NCBI RefSeq assembly: GCF_963678635.1
Contig: NC_087069.1
Span: 6,059,472-6,123,471 of the forward strand
DNA from: Symsagittifera roscoffensis
Taxonomy: Eukaryota; Xenacoelomorpha; Acoela; Convolutidae
Direction: 5' to 3'
Length of the DNA stretch: 64,000 nt
Shown one piece after another: positions 20,842 through 31,386 of this stretch (position 1 is its first letter; each line of letters begins with the position of its first letter). The translations under genes and the position numbers were made by a program. The notes beneath the pieces are model-generated. The model ran no database searches. It was not told the DNA's origin and saw nothing but the letters and a program-made list of their open reading frames with translations.

Positions 20842-21813
20842 TTAGCAAAATGACCCCCTTTTTGAGCATTTATTGCAAATTTTGTCTCGCGCCGGACACT
20901 GTGCCAAATGGTTCATTGAAAATGCGCTGCCGCATTTGAAGCAATCTGTATTCTGTGAGGATCTGTCGGTGCTGTTCCTCGACGTCATTCCTTCTCTATT
21001 GCGTCCAACCCGAGGTTGAGACTTGTAGCCACTCCTCCTTTGAACGAAGTTTACCGGTTCTGATTTTTTATTTGTAAATCCGGTGTGATCCAACGCTTGT
21101 TCGGATGATTTTGTTTCAGCTAGTATGTCTTTTAGAACCTCGTCGTTTGACATGTTCGCTGTAAATAAATCTCTGGTGATTTCTGATTCGAATTCTCCAT
21201 CCTTGCATGCAGTACATTTGAAGTTTCCTTTGACCACGAGTTCTGTGAGTCCACAATTAAATTCTTCTAGGGATTCCGTTTTTTCCGGTTTGCGTGTGAA
21301 GGCTTCATAGCGATCGAATGTCACGTTTCGTTCCTTTACAAAGAGTCGTCTTAGTCTTCCCCAGAAGTCTCTGGTCAAGATTTCCTGAATTTTGAGATCA
21401 GGATAGTATTGTGTCAATCTTTTTTGACCCTCAGTTTCCTAATACAAGTAGATATAGCTCCTGCATTTGAATTCCGCTTCTTCCCACAGATTTCCGTCTA
21501 CTGTTGGACCAAGGTTGTCCAAATGTTGACACTGGTTTTCCCACGCTACCCGTTTCTCTTGGTTGCGCAGATTGTGATCTCGTATTTGCTTGTCGCTTTT
21601 CCCCTCAATAGGGAGTTCATACCCCGGTTCCTGGAGTTTTTGTATAGCTTGGGGGTTTTTAAAGAGCTTTGTCAAGTTTACTTCGTCTTTCGCCACAATG
21701 CCGAGGAATAGTTGTTGATTCCACTTGTCCCACTCTAACGGTGGTTCCGCTGCGGCTTTCTGCCAGAACGATGTTATTCCCAATGAGTTCTTTGTAATTG
21801 CTGGCTGCGCCAT
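20842..21813 (-). pseudogene. Gag of gypsy element, one frameshift
   Basis: Starts MAQPAITKN at 21813. The N-terminal frame stops at 21439, and the rest is read from 21417 to 20842 in another frame, with capsid-like sequence then FKCGSAFSMNHLAQCPARD and a second Cys knuckle. The start codon spans the LTR/primer-site junction. Confidence 0.75.
21803..21812 (-). promoter_or_regulatory. Primer binding site, tRNA-Ser type
   Basis: Immediately after the LTR end (...ATAACA) the minus strand reads TGGCGCAGCC. It matches 9 of 10 bases of the 297/17.6-type site TGGCGCAGTC, complementary to the Drosophila tRNA-Ser 3' end. The gag ATG uses the last LTR base plus the first two of this site. Confidence 0.6.
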
Positions 21814-22342
21814 GTTATACCCTCATCCATTAGGTGAGGTATAATCTATGTTAGTTGAAGTCTACGCTGTGTGCTAGCTGAGAATTAAACGAATAAGAGA
21901 ACAACTTAAAATCAACTGTCTATGTTTAAGCCTGGCTGTCACTGACCTCGAATCAATTGAGAGACAGTGCCTCATAGGAACTAGTACATATGTCATTACG
22001 TAAAAATAGGTACTTATTTAATCATCAGACTTCTATATGTGTTAAGTAATCGGTTAAGTTTATAGTATGTAATCATTACCAACTGGTAGTTCTAGCACCT
22101 AAATCTATATCATTAATAAAGGATGTTTTGCTGTAATATCCGTACGGATAACATTTCCCTCTTTTTGATCAAGTGGATACTTCACTTATCCTCCCTCTTC
22201 TTTTCAATGACCTTTTCGGCATTCTCTTGTTGTGTGTCCTTCTCCGCTTGTATCGTGGTATATGAGTCGATTTGTTCCATGGTGTTTTCTTTTTCTCGTT
22301 GGAATGTCATAGAGATTCCCCGAACCAGTGAAATGGCGTGCA
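21813..22342 (-). repeat. 5' LTR of gypsy element
   Basis: 530 bp, TG...CA ends. Closer to copy A's LTR in flank context (both followed by ACTCAAACGCTTTCTGC outside) than to the 3' LTR at 15092. Confidence 0.85.
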
Positions 22343-23475
22343 ATAACTCAAACGCTTTCTGCTCACTTAACGCCTATGTTACCCAGCTTATTCCAATTTT
22401 CTTCAGGCCTTTTTATGATTTTTCCTAGTGTTCTGTTGTTTGTTCACTTTTTTTCTGAAGTTACTCTTGCAATTTTTTCATGCTTTGCAGACTAGCTTTT
22501 TGTTATATGATGTTTTCCATGGAGCGAGGTGTGAAATTGAATTGGGCGAAATTGATTTTTGAACGAACGCCCGATAAAACACTAACCGACCAATTAACAA
22601 ACTATTGATTGCAAAGTACTGAATTATATCAACTAAATAAATGGAGACTTTCGTTCTGTTTTTTGCTAACATTACATGAAATAGCAACAAATTTCAATAA
22701 AAAATCAATGAAATTCTCAACTTTCATTTTGAGAATGTTTTTGACATGATGTTCCGTTGATTCGATATCCGAAAAAAAAATTGTAACCGTTTTGAACCAA
22801 GTTGTTTCGCCGCCTAAGCTTATTAGAACAAAATACATAGCGTTTTTATCATCACAAGTTTGAGAATTTTAAACCTTTCTGAGGTTCATTTAATTTGATG
22901 TCCGTTAAACTTGATTTATTTTTGCTTCGATGTCCTTGTGGTTGCAGTAACTTTTTAACTTTGAGCTTATCAATTTTCATCCAAAACGTGTTAAAAATTT
23001 AGGTCAAACTTAAATACTCGAAAAGATAACTTAAAAAATGTATCGAGCACAAAAATGTTCGGCTCTTTTCCAGTTTCCCCTCCCCTTTCAAATTCAATTT
23101 TGAAAAGTCTATGTAACGTTGTCACAATGCAATGAAATTTGGCGTGGTGAACAAATCGACAATTCTGAACAGATTTGTTCTCCATACTTTACAGCGTAAT
23201 ATCACGAATTTAGCCTTAATAACACGTAAAACAAATATAAAACTCGGTATTTTGAAAGGGGGGAACTGGAAAAGAGCCAAATGTTCGATCATTTTCTTCC
23301 AAAATTTTTGATCATTTTCTTCAAAAATTGTCTATCATTTTTTTCAAAAAATTTTGATTTTTTTCGGAGCAGTTTTTGATTCCTTTTTGAAATTTTTGTC
23401 GTAATAATATTTGAGATATCAACTAACATTTATGTGCAATTGGAAATCTTTTAAGTGTCTACTATTCTCTCCCAG
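22343..23475. other. Duplicated non-coding flank, copy C
   Basis: Parallel to 3068-3951, plus the MITE. No gene seen. Confidence 0.6.
23061..23278. mobile_element. hAT-like MITE with 8-bp target duplication
   Basis: 218 bp with terminal inverted repeats: GGCTCTTTTCCAGTT exact over 15 bp, extending imperfectly to ~30 bp (...CCCTTTCAAA). It is flanked by AAATGTTC at 23053-23060 and 23279-23286. Copy A of the duplication has the empty site. An 8-bp duplication is characteristic of hAT transposases. No coding capacity. Confidence 0.88.
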
Positions 23476-23643
23476 TACATGCTGCGCCTCAGCATACGGT
23501 TTATCCTGATCAGCACCCCAACTCATCTGGATCATATTTGCCCATTAAGAGGAGGTACACTAACCCAGATTGGAGACCCAAATTCATTGAAGATGGAATC
23601 AAAAGACAACAACTGTCCCCACCGTCAATAGGAGCGCATTTTT
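23476..23643 (+). pseudogene. Coding-like exon 'a' of an unknown gene, copy C
   Basis: Acceptor TTCTCTCCCAG, then the same frame as 3952-4120, reading HTVYPDQHPNSSGSYLPIK and YTNPDWRPKFIEDGIKRQQL. No family recognised. It lies ~2.1 kb before ORF 'b' on the same strand, so the two may be exons of one gene. Confidence 0.4.
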
Positions 23644-23734
23644 GTTTTACTTTCCCGCTAAAAGTTACATTGTTTCACAACTCTTTTATATTTTTTAACT
23701 CCATTGATACTTTTTTGTTCGGCTAAAAATTTAA

Positions 23735-25058
23735 AGAAATTAATTCCTGTTTGATTTATTAAACAGGTATTATGAAAACTTTTTTTTTTAGATGAGATCT
23801 GGTTTTTTTTTTTTTTTATGAGACGCTTTTTCGAAAAATTCGCTTTCCCCAAAAACTACCCGTCAGATTCTCATAAAAGTGGTACCAATGGATTCAGTAG
23901 CGTTTCACCTACCTGCCTGCATGAAATTTACCCTACCCCACCACCTACGGTCTTAGAAAAGCTTCACAACTCGGTACTTTTTTCACTTTTTTGCCCATTT
24001 TTTCGGAAGTTTTCGATTTCCTCAAAAACTACCCGTCCAGATTTGGGATTAAGGGTTTAATCGATAGACCAGGTTGTAGGAAACTCCCATGCACAAGCGG
24101 CTGGCCCCTAATTTGCTTAGGGGAAGAGCTATAGACTTAGGAAAAGTCACTTTTTTGATTTTTTTGCCTATTTTTTCGGAAATTATCGATTTCCTCAAAA
24201 ACTACCCATTCAGATTTGGAATTAAGGGTTTAATCGATAGACCAGGTTGTAGAAAACTCCCCCGCACAAGCAGCTGGTCCTTAACTTGCCTAGGGGAAGA
24301 GCTATAGACTTAGGAAATGTCACTTTTTTGACTTTTTTGGCCTTTTTTCAAATCTTTCCGATTTCCTCAAAAACTACCCGTCCAGGTTTGGGATTAAGGG
24401 TTTAATCGATAAACCAGGTTATAGGAACCCCCCCTACACAAACGGCTCGTCCCTAATTTGTCTAGGGGAAGAGCTATGCACTTAGGAATAGTCAATTTTT
24501 CGGTTTTTAGGCCATTTTTTCAAACTTTTTCGATTTCTTCAAAAACTACCCATCCAGATTTGGGATTAAGGGTTTAATCGATAGACCAGGTTGTAGGAAA
24601 CTCCCCTGCCCAAGCGGCTGTTCCTTAATTTGTCTCGGGGAAGAGCTGTACACTTAGGAAAAGTTTTTTTTAAAATTTTTTGGCATTGGAACAAAGATTC
24701 AATATACTTATTGTGTGTATTTTTTAGACAATGGAATCCGCTATGCTTACGTTTTCGCGCTTTTGCTTGGTGCTATTGGCTTTGTGTTGAGTTTTTTTGT
24801 ATGGTTCGAAGAAGTCCAACGAGAAGTTGCACGAGTTACGCTAGTTCTCTTTAATCAGGTTCTCTTTAATAGTTCTCTTTTTTTTGCATGAAAACTTTTT
24901 ACCAAAGCGTTACCAATGAATGCATAAGCTTCTCTTTCACTTTTTTGCGTAGGAAGAGCGCTATCGACTTGAGAAACCTGAAATTTTAAAACAATTTTAA
25001 AATAATCAATATTAAAATAATCAAACAAGTCTCTCCAGCTTTCAGCTGGGCCCCTAGT
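23735..25058. mobile_element. ~1.3-kb insertion specific to copy C
   Basis: Copy A reads directly from GGCTAAAA into TCAAAAATTGCTAAAAAG, whereas copy C has ~1.3 kb between. The insert begins near a palindrome CCTGTTTGATTTATTAAACAGG-like arm (given here only as its arms CCTGTTT/AAACAGG) and contains the 172-bp tandem array. I see no clear terminal repeats or target duplication, so the mechanism is undecided. Confidence 0.6.
23848..24690. repeat. Tandem repeat array, ~172-bp period, about five units
   Basis: The block CTCAAAAACTACCCGTCCAG (or close variants) recurs at 24021, 24194, 24366 and 24538, spacings 173, 172, 172. A degenerate first unit lies near 23850. Each unit also carries GGGTTTAATCGATAGACCAGG and GGGGAAGAGCTATAGACTTAGG. 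The length is satellite-like. Confidence 0.85.
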
Positions 25059-25059
25059 C

Positions 25060-25390
25060 AAAAATTGCTAAAAAGTTGAATTAAAAAGTTCTGCTGGTGG
25101 TATACATTTACTCGGGTTTTGGGAAAAAAATGGTCAAATTTTTAAGCTCTTCCAAATCACCAGAATTACTATATTCAGCAAATTTTCAAGCGTTGAAAGC
25201 ATTTTTGGAAATTTGCCTGAGGCGTATAAAAACGTTGTCCAAATAGTGTCTTTATAGAGTTATAGGAGCGCTCGGAAAAACAATTTGGTCGACCTAAGAT
25301 ATTTAAAAAAAGTCGACTTAATATTCCAAAATTTTTTGAAAATCCTTTCTCGAGGAAAATTTGTATCCTCCCCTGATGGTGCTAAAAAAA
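25060..25390. repeat. Diverged interspersed repeat, copy 2
   Basis: Duplicate of 4270-4550; the distant third member is at 31165-31365. Confidence 0.5.
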
Positions 25391-25756
25391 ACTTAAGGGT
25401 TGGTTTGCCATTTATATTGTAGTTAAAAAAACCTCTGGAAACTTTTGATAAGAATCATTCAGGGAACGGCGAGTTGCAACTTCTGTTTTCGAAAAGCTTA
25501 CTACTACTTACCTCAACCTTACCTAGATCACCAAGGTAGGGTACGGTAAAATTTAGGTGACCTTCTGCCTTCAAAACTCAGGTAAACTTGGGGGACTAAA
25601 GGTAAAAAGTATGGTTAAGGTAGCAATTGAGTCGGCTTGAGGTAAGCTTAAGGCGAGCACTTTTTGCCTTAACTGTTGAAGTAACTCTACGTACTTTTCA
25701 GGGTAAATTAACCTCACTTTTTAGAGTATATTACTTCAAAGTGAGATTATATCTTT

Positions 25757-26122
25757 ATGCGCCTGAAAAAAGTCAGACCTCTAAACCGGCAATTTTTTCC
25801 GACCAAGAACGCCACCTGCAACCACTTTTATAAACTGTTGCCTTCAAAAAATTTAAACTCAGGGAAGCTAAAACGATTGGTACAAAAGCAGACTCAAACA
25901 CTGGTCCCTGGAACATACAAAATAGTTATAGCAGACGAACAAGGGAGGCTCCCGTTCGATGGGAATGCCAAAATGAAGTTTTACAGGGAATCTCGGGGGA
26001 TATCTTTTCACAGATATACTCTTACTCGCAGCGACAAAACCAACAAAAACAACAACAACCTTACTCATGGGGCTAGTACACAAAATGGGTTTGGGAAAGT
26101 TCGATATCAGAAATTGCTTTGA
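25757..26122 (+). CDS. ORF 'b' of an unknown gene, copy C (121 aa, intact)
   Basis: A single open frame with Arg/Lys-rich start (RLKKVRPLNRQFFPTKN) and core LVPGTYKIVIADEQGRLPF then NAKMKFYRESRGISF. An Asn-rich linker and basic KVRYQKLL end follow. The copy at 4914-5295 keeps most residues but has a frameshift. I recognise no family. Whether the ATG at 25757 is a true start or the ORF is an internal exon is not clear. Confidence 0.45.
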   Translation: MRLKKVRPLNRQFFPTKNATCNHFYKLLPSKNLNSGKLKRLVQKQTQTLVPGTYKIVIADEQGRLPFDGNAKMKFYRESRGISFHRYTLTRSDKTNKNNNNLTHGASTQNGFGKVRYQKLL

Positions 26123-26390
26123 ACAAAAAACTGTTCAAACAATCAGAATAATTTCAACACAACCGTTTTTAAAACCAGAAACTCTGATTTTTCTTCTGAA
26201 ACTTTCGGATCTTTCACAATATAGCAACCCACCTCCCTAACCAAGTAACAGACGAAAAATAGTCACACACTTTTAGTTACTACTGTATGTGATGTGTTAG
26301 AAAAAAATTTCGGTTTTTCGATTGAAAAAAAAAATCAGAAAAAAATAGTACTTTGGGATCTTTGGTTACTAGCCCCCAATTCATGAGCAG

Positions 26391-26514
26391 ATATCAAAAA
26401 TAACAATGATGACCATGCATTTGGAGATGTAGTGGCTCAACTTCAACACTCAGTTTCCAGGGCACCTGCTAGAAGAAGAAACAGTAGTACTTCTGTGGAG
26501 TCCTTAAAACAGAG
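26391..26514 (+). CDS. Coding-like exon 'c', unknown
   Basis: After the acceptor ATGAGCAG an open stretch reads HAFGDVVAQLQHSVSRAPAR and NSSTSVESLKQ. It ends at AG|GTAGAA, usable as a donor; otherwise TAG at 26516-26518 stops it. Joining to 27070 keeps phase. Composition is basic and Ser-rich, typical of a regulatory linker. Confidence 0.35.
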
Positions 26515-27069
26515 GTAGAAAAAAACTTCGAAGTATGTTTTTCAGCCCCTACTATACTTTATTTCTGATCAATTGTCCTCTATTAGAAAAAAATTCCCCT
26601 GGTGTAGCCCACTAGTGGGTAATGCTATTACTCAGAAGATAAAAGGATTGCGATGTTAGGTATTTATACTCAAAACGGTATAAAAAATTACAGACAATAG
26701 TCTCGATCGATTAACAGGTTAAGTTTTTACAGCCCCGCTGGTGCCGCTAAGGTCACCACATAACATGGCCTTCAAGGCCGAAGATAAGTGGTTGAGCAAC
26801 ATCAGATAAACTTAGGATGGCTTTTTATAAAGATAATAAAAGGTATAAATATCAATCACTATAAATATACACGAACCCGGATGGATGACAGCCCCCTTTA
26901 CGAAACCGAACCCGTGCTGACCAAAAGGCTAATGCTGACATTTATGGCTGACCGATCCTAAAGACTTTGTAAAGCAGACTTCGGAGACAAAATACACTAA
27001 TTTTTTGGGTAAAAGACCGTTGAAAAACGCAATTTTTGAACTGTTGAAAAAAGTAGAATCTGTTTTCAG

Positions 27070-27238
27070 GTCAAATCCGCTCCCAGTGCCTCGGAATATC
27101 CAAACATCACCCTCAACCGTTCAGCAGACACGCCCTACTCTCGCTCCTATTGGACGGCCAGTCAACACGACATTAACCAATCAGCAGTCATCATTGTTCC
27201 CGAATAAATTTGCCAGGCAGAAACTTCTTTTTTCCTAG
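27070..27238 (+). CDS. Coding-like exon 'd' (terminal), unknown
   Basis: Follows acceptor CTGTTTTCAG. The phase from exon 'c' gives a P/T/Q-rich frame (SNPLPVPRNIQTSPSTVQQ...) ending at TAG 27236-27238. A second open frame (SAPSASEYPNITLNRSADT...) ends at TAA 27205-27207, which overlaps an AATAAA (27203-27208). I cannot decide between them. Confidence 0.3.
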
Positions 27239-27461
27239 CCTTGATCCCTTTGCTTTCACTGAGCCCCAATAACAATTGATCACGAAAACTTTATTGTTTT
27301 AAAATTAAATCAACCCAACTTGGGAAAAAAAACTTGGATTTCCTGATGGTCAATACAGGGGTTATATTGGCGTAGTTAGAAAGAACCGCTATCGTCATTT
27401 CTAAAAGTTTTCCTATCTTTTTATTTGCTGAAAATAGAAGGAAGTTTCTGCTTCCAGCAAC

Positions 27462-27647
27462 ATGGCGAACGCTCCTGCTCCGATACCTCAAAGATTCCAT
27501 CCCGGATACGACACCAAGATACGATATCAAGCTGCCGAGTTATTCGGTCCTTATGGTTTTCCCTATGATCACACAATTATTACACAGAAGGGCACAGAAG
27601 GATTTCTGGATGATATCTTGGATTTCCCAGAGAACCAAGCATTATAA
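27462..27647 (+). CDS. Small ORF (61 aa), unknown
   Basis: ATG in good context (CAACATGGCG) after a CAG acceptor-like site; balanced amino-acid composition (FHPGYDTKIRYQAAELFGPY, GTEGFLDDILDFPENQAL), unlike the surrounding AT-rich noise. Could be a gene fragment or the last exon of the unknown gene. Confidence 0.35.
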   Translation: MANAPAPIPQRFHPGYDTKIRYQAAELFGPYGFPYDHTIITQKGTEGFLDDILDFPENQAL

Positions 27648-29072
27648 TTTAAAAATTTAATTTATTATCTGTCTCTCTTATCCAAAACTTGCTCTTTTCC
27701 AGTTTCTCACTGCTAAAAAGTGGGGTTAATTTAGATAGTTAAAACTGATCGTAGACAGATTTAGGATTGGTATTTAACTTAGACCTTTTTTAGTTTAAAA
27801 AGGTTTGATATTGGAAGATTCTCCACTAAAAAATATTTTAGTAGATTTTTAAAAAAAGACTTGCTTAAAATAAGGTTGAATTTAGATTCTAAACCGGGAC
27901 TAAGTAAGAATAGTTTGAAACGCAACGTTGAATTAAGAATAGTCAGTTTAAAATGAACAAGGATCGAAATCATTGTACAAAAAGCGACTTTTAGTACATA
28001 AATGAAGCTTCAATGTTAATGCATATATTTTAAATTACCCTTGAAAAAATTTCAGAAAGCTAAGTTAAATAGGATGGTTCAACTTTAACTGGTGAATTGA
28101 CTATAGAAAGACCCGCACTTTTTATCAGAGAGACCCCAGATAGACGGTTGCTGGAAAATAAAAAATTTCACTGTCGCTTGCAAAAGTTTGAAAAACAGTT
28201 TGTTTCCTATAGACTTATTCTAACCTGGTAAATTCACGCTACTTCGATTCTACCCGGAACGAAAAAGGTCATTGCTTGACCACTCGGAATTTTATAATAA
28301 ATATCTTAAATCGTACTATTGAAGTTACCCTGTGCAACTTGGCGCAACCGACAGAAAAAAGCATGCCGAAGATTCCATCATTTTGACTAATCCTCGAAAC
28401 GAATGCTTTGATCTCAATAATTTTAACTATTTGTATTTTAGATTGGTTTTTTAATAGATAAGGTACTTAGGTTTCTTCCTGATGGTGATCAAAAACATTC
28501 TTGTTGCCACAACTGACAACATTTTTACCTCCTGTCAAGTCAATTTGATCCAACAACAAGGATTTTCCAGTTCAAAAAGTTTGAATTACTAATAAGAAAA
28601 ATTGGTCTTTGTTATCCAGTTTTGGCACTATCAATACTCGTCGATAGTCGTTCAGATTTTTTTACCAAAAGCATTCAACTGTTCCAAACTATCGGAACAC
28701 TCCTTTGCCAGCTTACACATTCAAGTTTCACAATTTGTCACAAAACGCCTTACACTAATTTGAGCTTTCTAGCCCCAATAAACGAATTGATTGGTGGGAT
28801 CTGTTGATTATGATATCGAATCAAACTTTTTGTTTAGTTCACAAGTCGGATTTTAGTTGCTTTCATTTATCTTTCTTGAGTTATGTAGCATGTTTGATAC
28901 TCCAGTAGCATGTATTGAGGTTTTTTTTGAGGTCGACATATATCGATCTGGTTGCTCGTTGTTCTCGTCGAATAGCGTACTGCCCGAGTCGAGGTCCTGG
29001 ATTTTAGGTTCAGATTTTATAAATCTGCATCCATCCGCGTTGGGACCAAAAACACATAACCGCAAGGCAGTT
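27648..29072. other. No gene seen
   Basis: AT-rich. Around 27692 a GCTCTTTTCCAGTTTC block resembles one end of the hAT-like MITE, but no partner end is present. 28815-28995 resembles sequence later split by the large LTR element (see findings). Confidence 0.5.
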
Positions 29073-29315
29073 TAAAGTCTGCAAAGTTTAAATATATGTC
29101 TGCAAAGTCTGAACATAAGTCTGCAAAGTTTGAACAAAAAGTCTGCTAAGTCTGAACATAAGTCTGAAAAATCTGAACACAAGCCTGCTAAGTCTGATCG
29201 TCTGAACAACAATTTGCAAATTCTGAACTTGAATTCTGCAAAGTGTGAACTTTGTCTGCAACTCCTAAACACAATACTGCAACGACTGAATGAAAGTCTG
29301 AACTTAAGTCTGCAA
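29073..29315. repeat. Minisatellite, AAGTCTGCAAAGTCTGAAC-type units
   Basis: Roughly ten degenerate units of about 20-24 bp (GTCTGCAAAGTTTGAACA and variants), fading toward 29315. Both strands show spurious open frames because of the repeat. Confidence 0.8.
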
Positions 29316-31164
29316 CCCGAGTCCAGTTTCATCGCCTATATTGAACCAATGTATGGGCGGTTTTTTCAGTCGATTGTGCTCAAAACTTTGCTTCAAAATG
29401 AGCGGTTTTCTACGAATGTTTGGAAAAGTTTGTTGAAATTGATTTTCAAAAAATCCATTCAAGGCATAATAACTACAAAAAAAAACTTTTTCTAGCTTGA
29501 CTTTTCCACCGTTGATCAAAAAGAAGCGCACTTTTTGCGCAGAGCCTATGTGGTCAATATGGTTTATATGATGTTGTTAAAATTTAAGATTGTAAAAACA
29601 AGCAAAATCGTTTTGTTAAATCACTCAAGTCTTTGAAGAATTGATGCTTTAAAGATTGAATCTTTGGTCAAAAACAGTATCTCTTGATTGTCACCCGAAA
29701 AAATATTGGAAGCTAACCTTTTTAAGCTATTTATAAGATTTGTAGAATTTCATTTGTAGAACTGTAGCATTTCTAGAAACGTTTCAGAGGACTAATAACG
29801 TCAGATTGCAATTCGAGTACTGCACGCGCGTGTATGTCTCACGATATCTATAGTTAACACAAAATAAGTTAGCAATATCGGTGAACTCTCGAATTGAGGT
29901 CCCAGACTCGTGTCCAGACTTTGTGAAATCCGCAGCATCGGAATCTAGACCCAAATTCAACAGCCACGCAGAGAGTTTGAGTCTGGAGAGTCTTGACGCA
30001 AAGTCTGAAAAGCTTGGACACGATGTCGGTGGAGTCTGAGCACACAATTGCGGTCAAATTTTGGTATGTCCAGGCTTTTGGGATACACGGCGCGACTTTC
30101 GCGACTCATGTTCACACTTTTTAGATTTTATGTAGAGACCCTCCAGACTCAGAAGCTCGGAGCGACTATGCAATTTGGGTCGCCTGGATTTGGATGCGAC
30201 CCACAGCCCCAACTGTTGCAACCCACGGCGCGGCTCTGTGCCCGGTCTTTCCAACTATGTGTCACGAAATTTTGTACGCACCGTCTCCGTCTCGGCCACG
30301 AAAATCACGACGTATCAATTTTGTCGCGAAAATCCGGAAATGCCGAGTTTCGGTCGCGATATTCCAGGAGGCGTGCCTAAAGTATGCCCCAAAATTCTGG
30401 ACATGAGTCGCGGACCTCTCAATTTAATCGGCCAAAAGCTCAGGCAGTTTGCTGTTATTATTTTTTTGACCAAGGTTGTCACGTATAGAAATCATAATTT
30501 AAACGGAAATCAAACGTCAAATTGGGCCGTTTTAGCTAAAACATCTTCGTTCAGATTTTTGGTTGAAAATAATAGGGCCATCAAGTTGACATAAATTTCA
30601 AAACACACGATACACATTTAGAAAAATATAAAAACGGGTTGGAAACCTCGTATCCGTCGTGTGTTTGATCAACTCTAGGTGAATCAGCATATTTTTTGTC
30701 ATAATTCGCCATACGGAATCGGAGCATCAAGAAGGTTGGTCTAAAAGCTAGAGTGACCGAGTGAAGCACAAGCCTCAAAATGATTCTTTTGAACTGAAAG
30801 AATAACGATATTTTCTAAATAAAAAACTGGATCAATGTTGATTTTACTAAATTTATGACATCAATCTTACCTTCTCACCAGACAATTTAATTTCTCCGTT
30901 CTATGAAATTTAAGATGCAAGTCAAGAAACTGTTTCTTGTAATATCCAATTAAGCGATAGTAGTACGTAAACCTTGATATTTAGTCAGATTTTTTGTTCC
31001 AAGACAGCCAGCAGGAGACTCACGCCTGCGGACCCAAAAACTCCCAATTTGGGTTTTTCTTTTTTGACTGGCTGATTCTAGAGTTTTTCTAGAGGGGCAT
31101 TCGGGGCCAATTTTACTGAGTTTGAAGAGGAAGCGAACTCAATTTTTATTTCAGTTTTTCAAAA
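29316..31164. other. No gene seen
   Basis: 29880-30050 shares blocks with 28955-29060 (GAGGTCC...CAGATTTT/CAGACTTT...CTGCATC/CGCAGCATC) and contains further AGTCTGGAGAGTC units, so it is a diverged duplicate. 30060-30420 is GC-richer with competing open frames but no recognisable protein. Confidence 0.45.
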
Positions 31165-31365
31165 AGTGCCTGAAAACGCTTCTTTGGCTGCTTTTAAAAA
31201 AAACTGCCTGCGGCGCAGAAAATGTTCTCAAAGTAGGGTCTTTAAATGATTTGCTAGAGCTCCTACGATTAATTTGATCAATCTAAAATAAACGGTCGAA
31301 AACTTTTGTGAGATTTGCGCTTCCTCCCCTAGAAAACCCTAGATATGCCCCTGATATCGAATCAC
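31165..31365. repeat. Diverged interspersed repeat, copy 3
   Basis: Similar order of blocks to 4360-4545 (GCCTGCGGCG, TCTTTA, GAGCTCCTACGA, CTCCCCTAG). Lies just before the large LTR element. Confidence 0.45.
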
Positions 31366-31386
31366 ATTTTTTGTATAAGACATTAG

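Larger units (their letters stand above)
15092..22342 (-). mobile_element. Full-length Ty3/gypsy LTR retrotransposon, defective
   Basis: Two ~530-bp LTRs bracket gag, protease, RT, RNase H, integrase and a 3' ORF in Ty3/gypsy order on the minus strand. The LTRs differ at several percent of positions by eye, so insertion was not recent. Frameshifts in gag, protease/RT and RNase H and two Asp-to-Asn changes at catalytic sites make it inactive. The flanks (GGATC on the left, ATAAC on the right) do not form a target duplication, so one end has probably been rearranged. Confidence 0.88.
19350..26390. repeat. Segmental duplication, copy C
   Basis: Parallel to 1-5564. Extra sequence relative to copy A: a 218-bp MITE at 23061-23278 and an insert at about 23735-25058. 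Point differences and small indels are scattered throughout, and the two copies carry different inactivating lesions. Confidence 0.85.

Noticed and set aside
15092..22342. Target-site duplication for the minus-strand gypsy element
   Set aside because: Left flank GGATC and right flank ATAAC do not match.
23848..24690. CRISPR-like array from regularly spaced repeats
   Set aside because: The whole 172-bp unit is repeated, including 'spacers', and the context is eukaryotic; it is a satellite-like tandem array.
26870..26960. tRNA-like stretch around CGAACCCGGATGGATG
   Set aside because: No cloverleaf with consistent acceptor, D and T arms could be drawn.
27211..27457. MITE bounded by GCAGAAACTTC inverted repeats
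   Set aside because: Only 11 bp of inverted match, no target duplication, and the boundaries fall inside coding-like exons.
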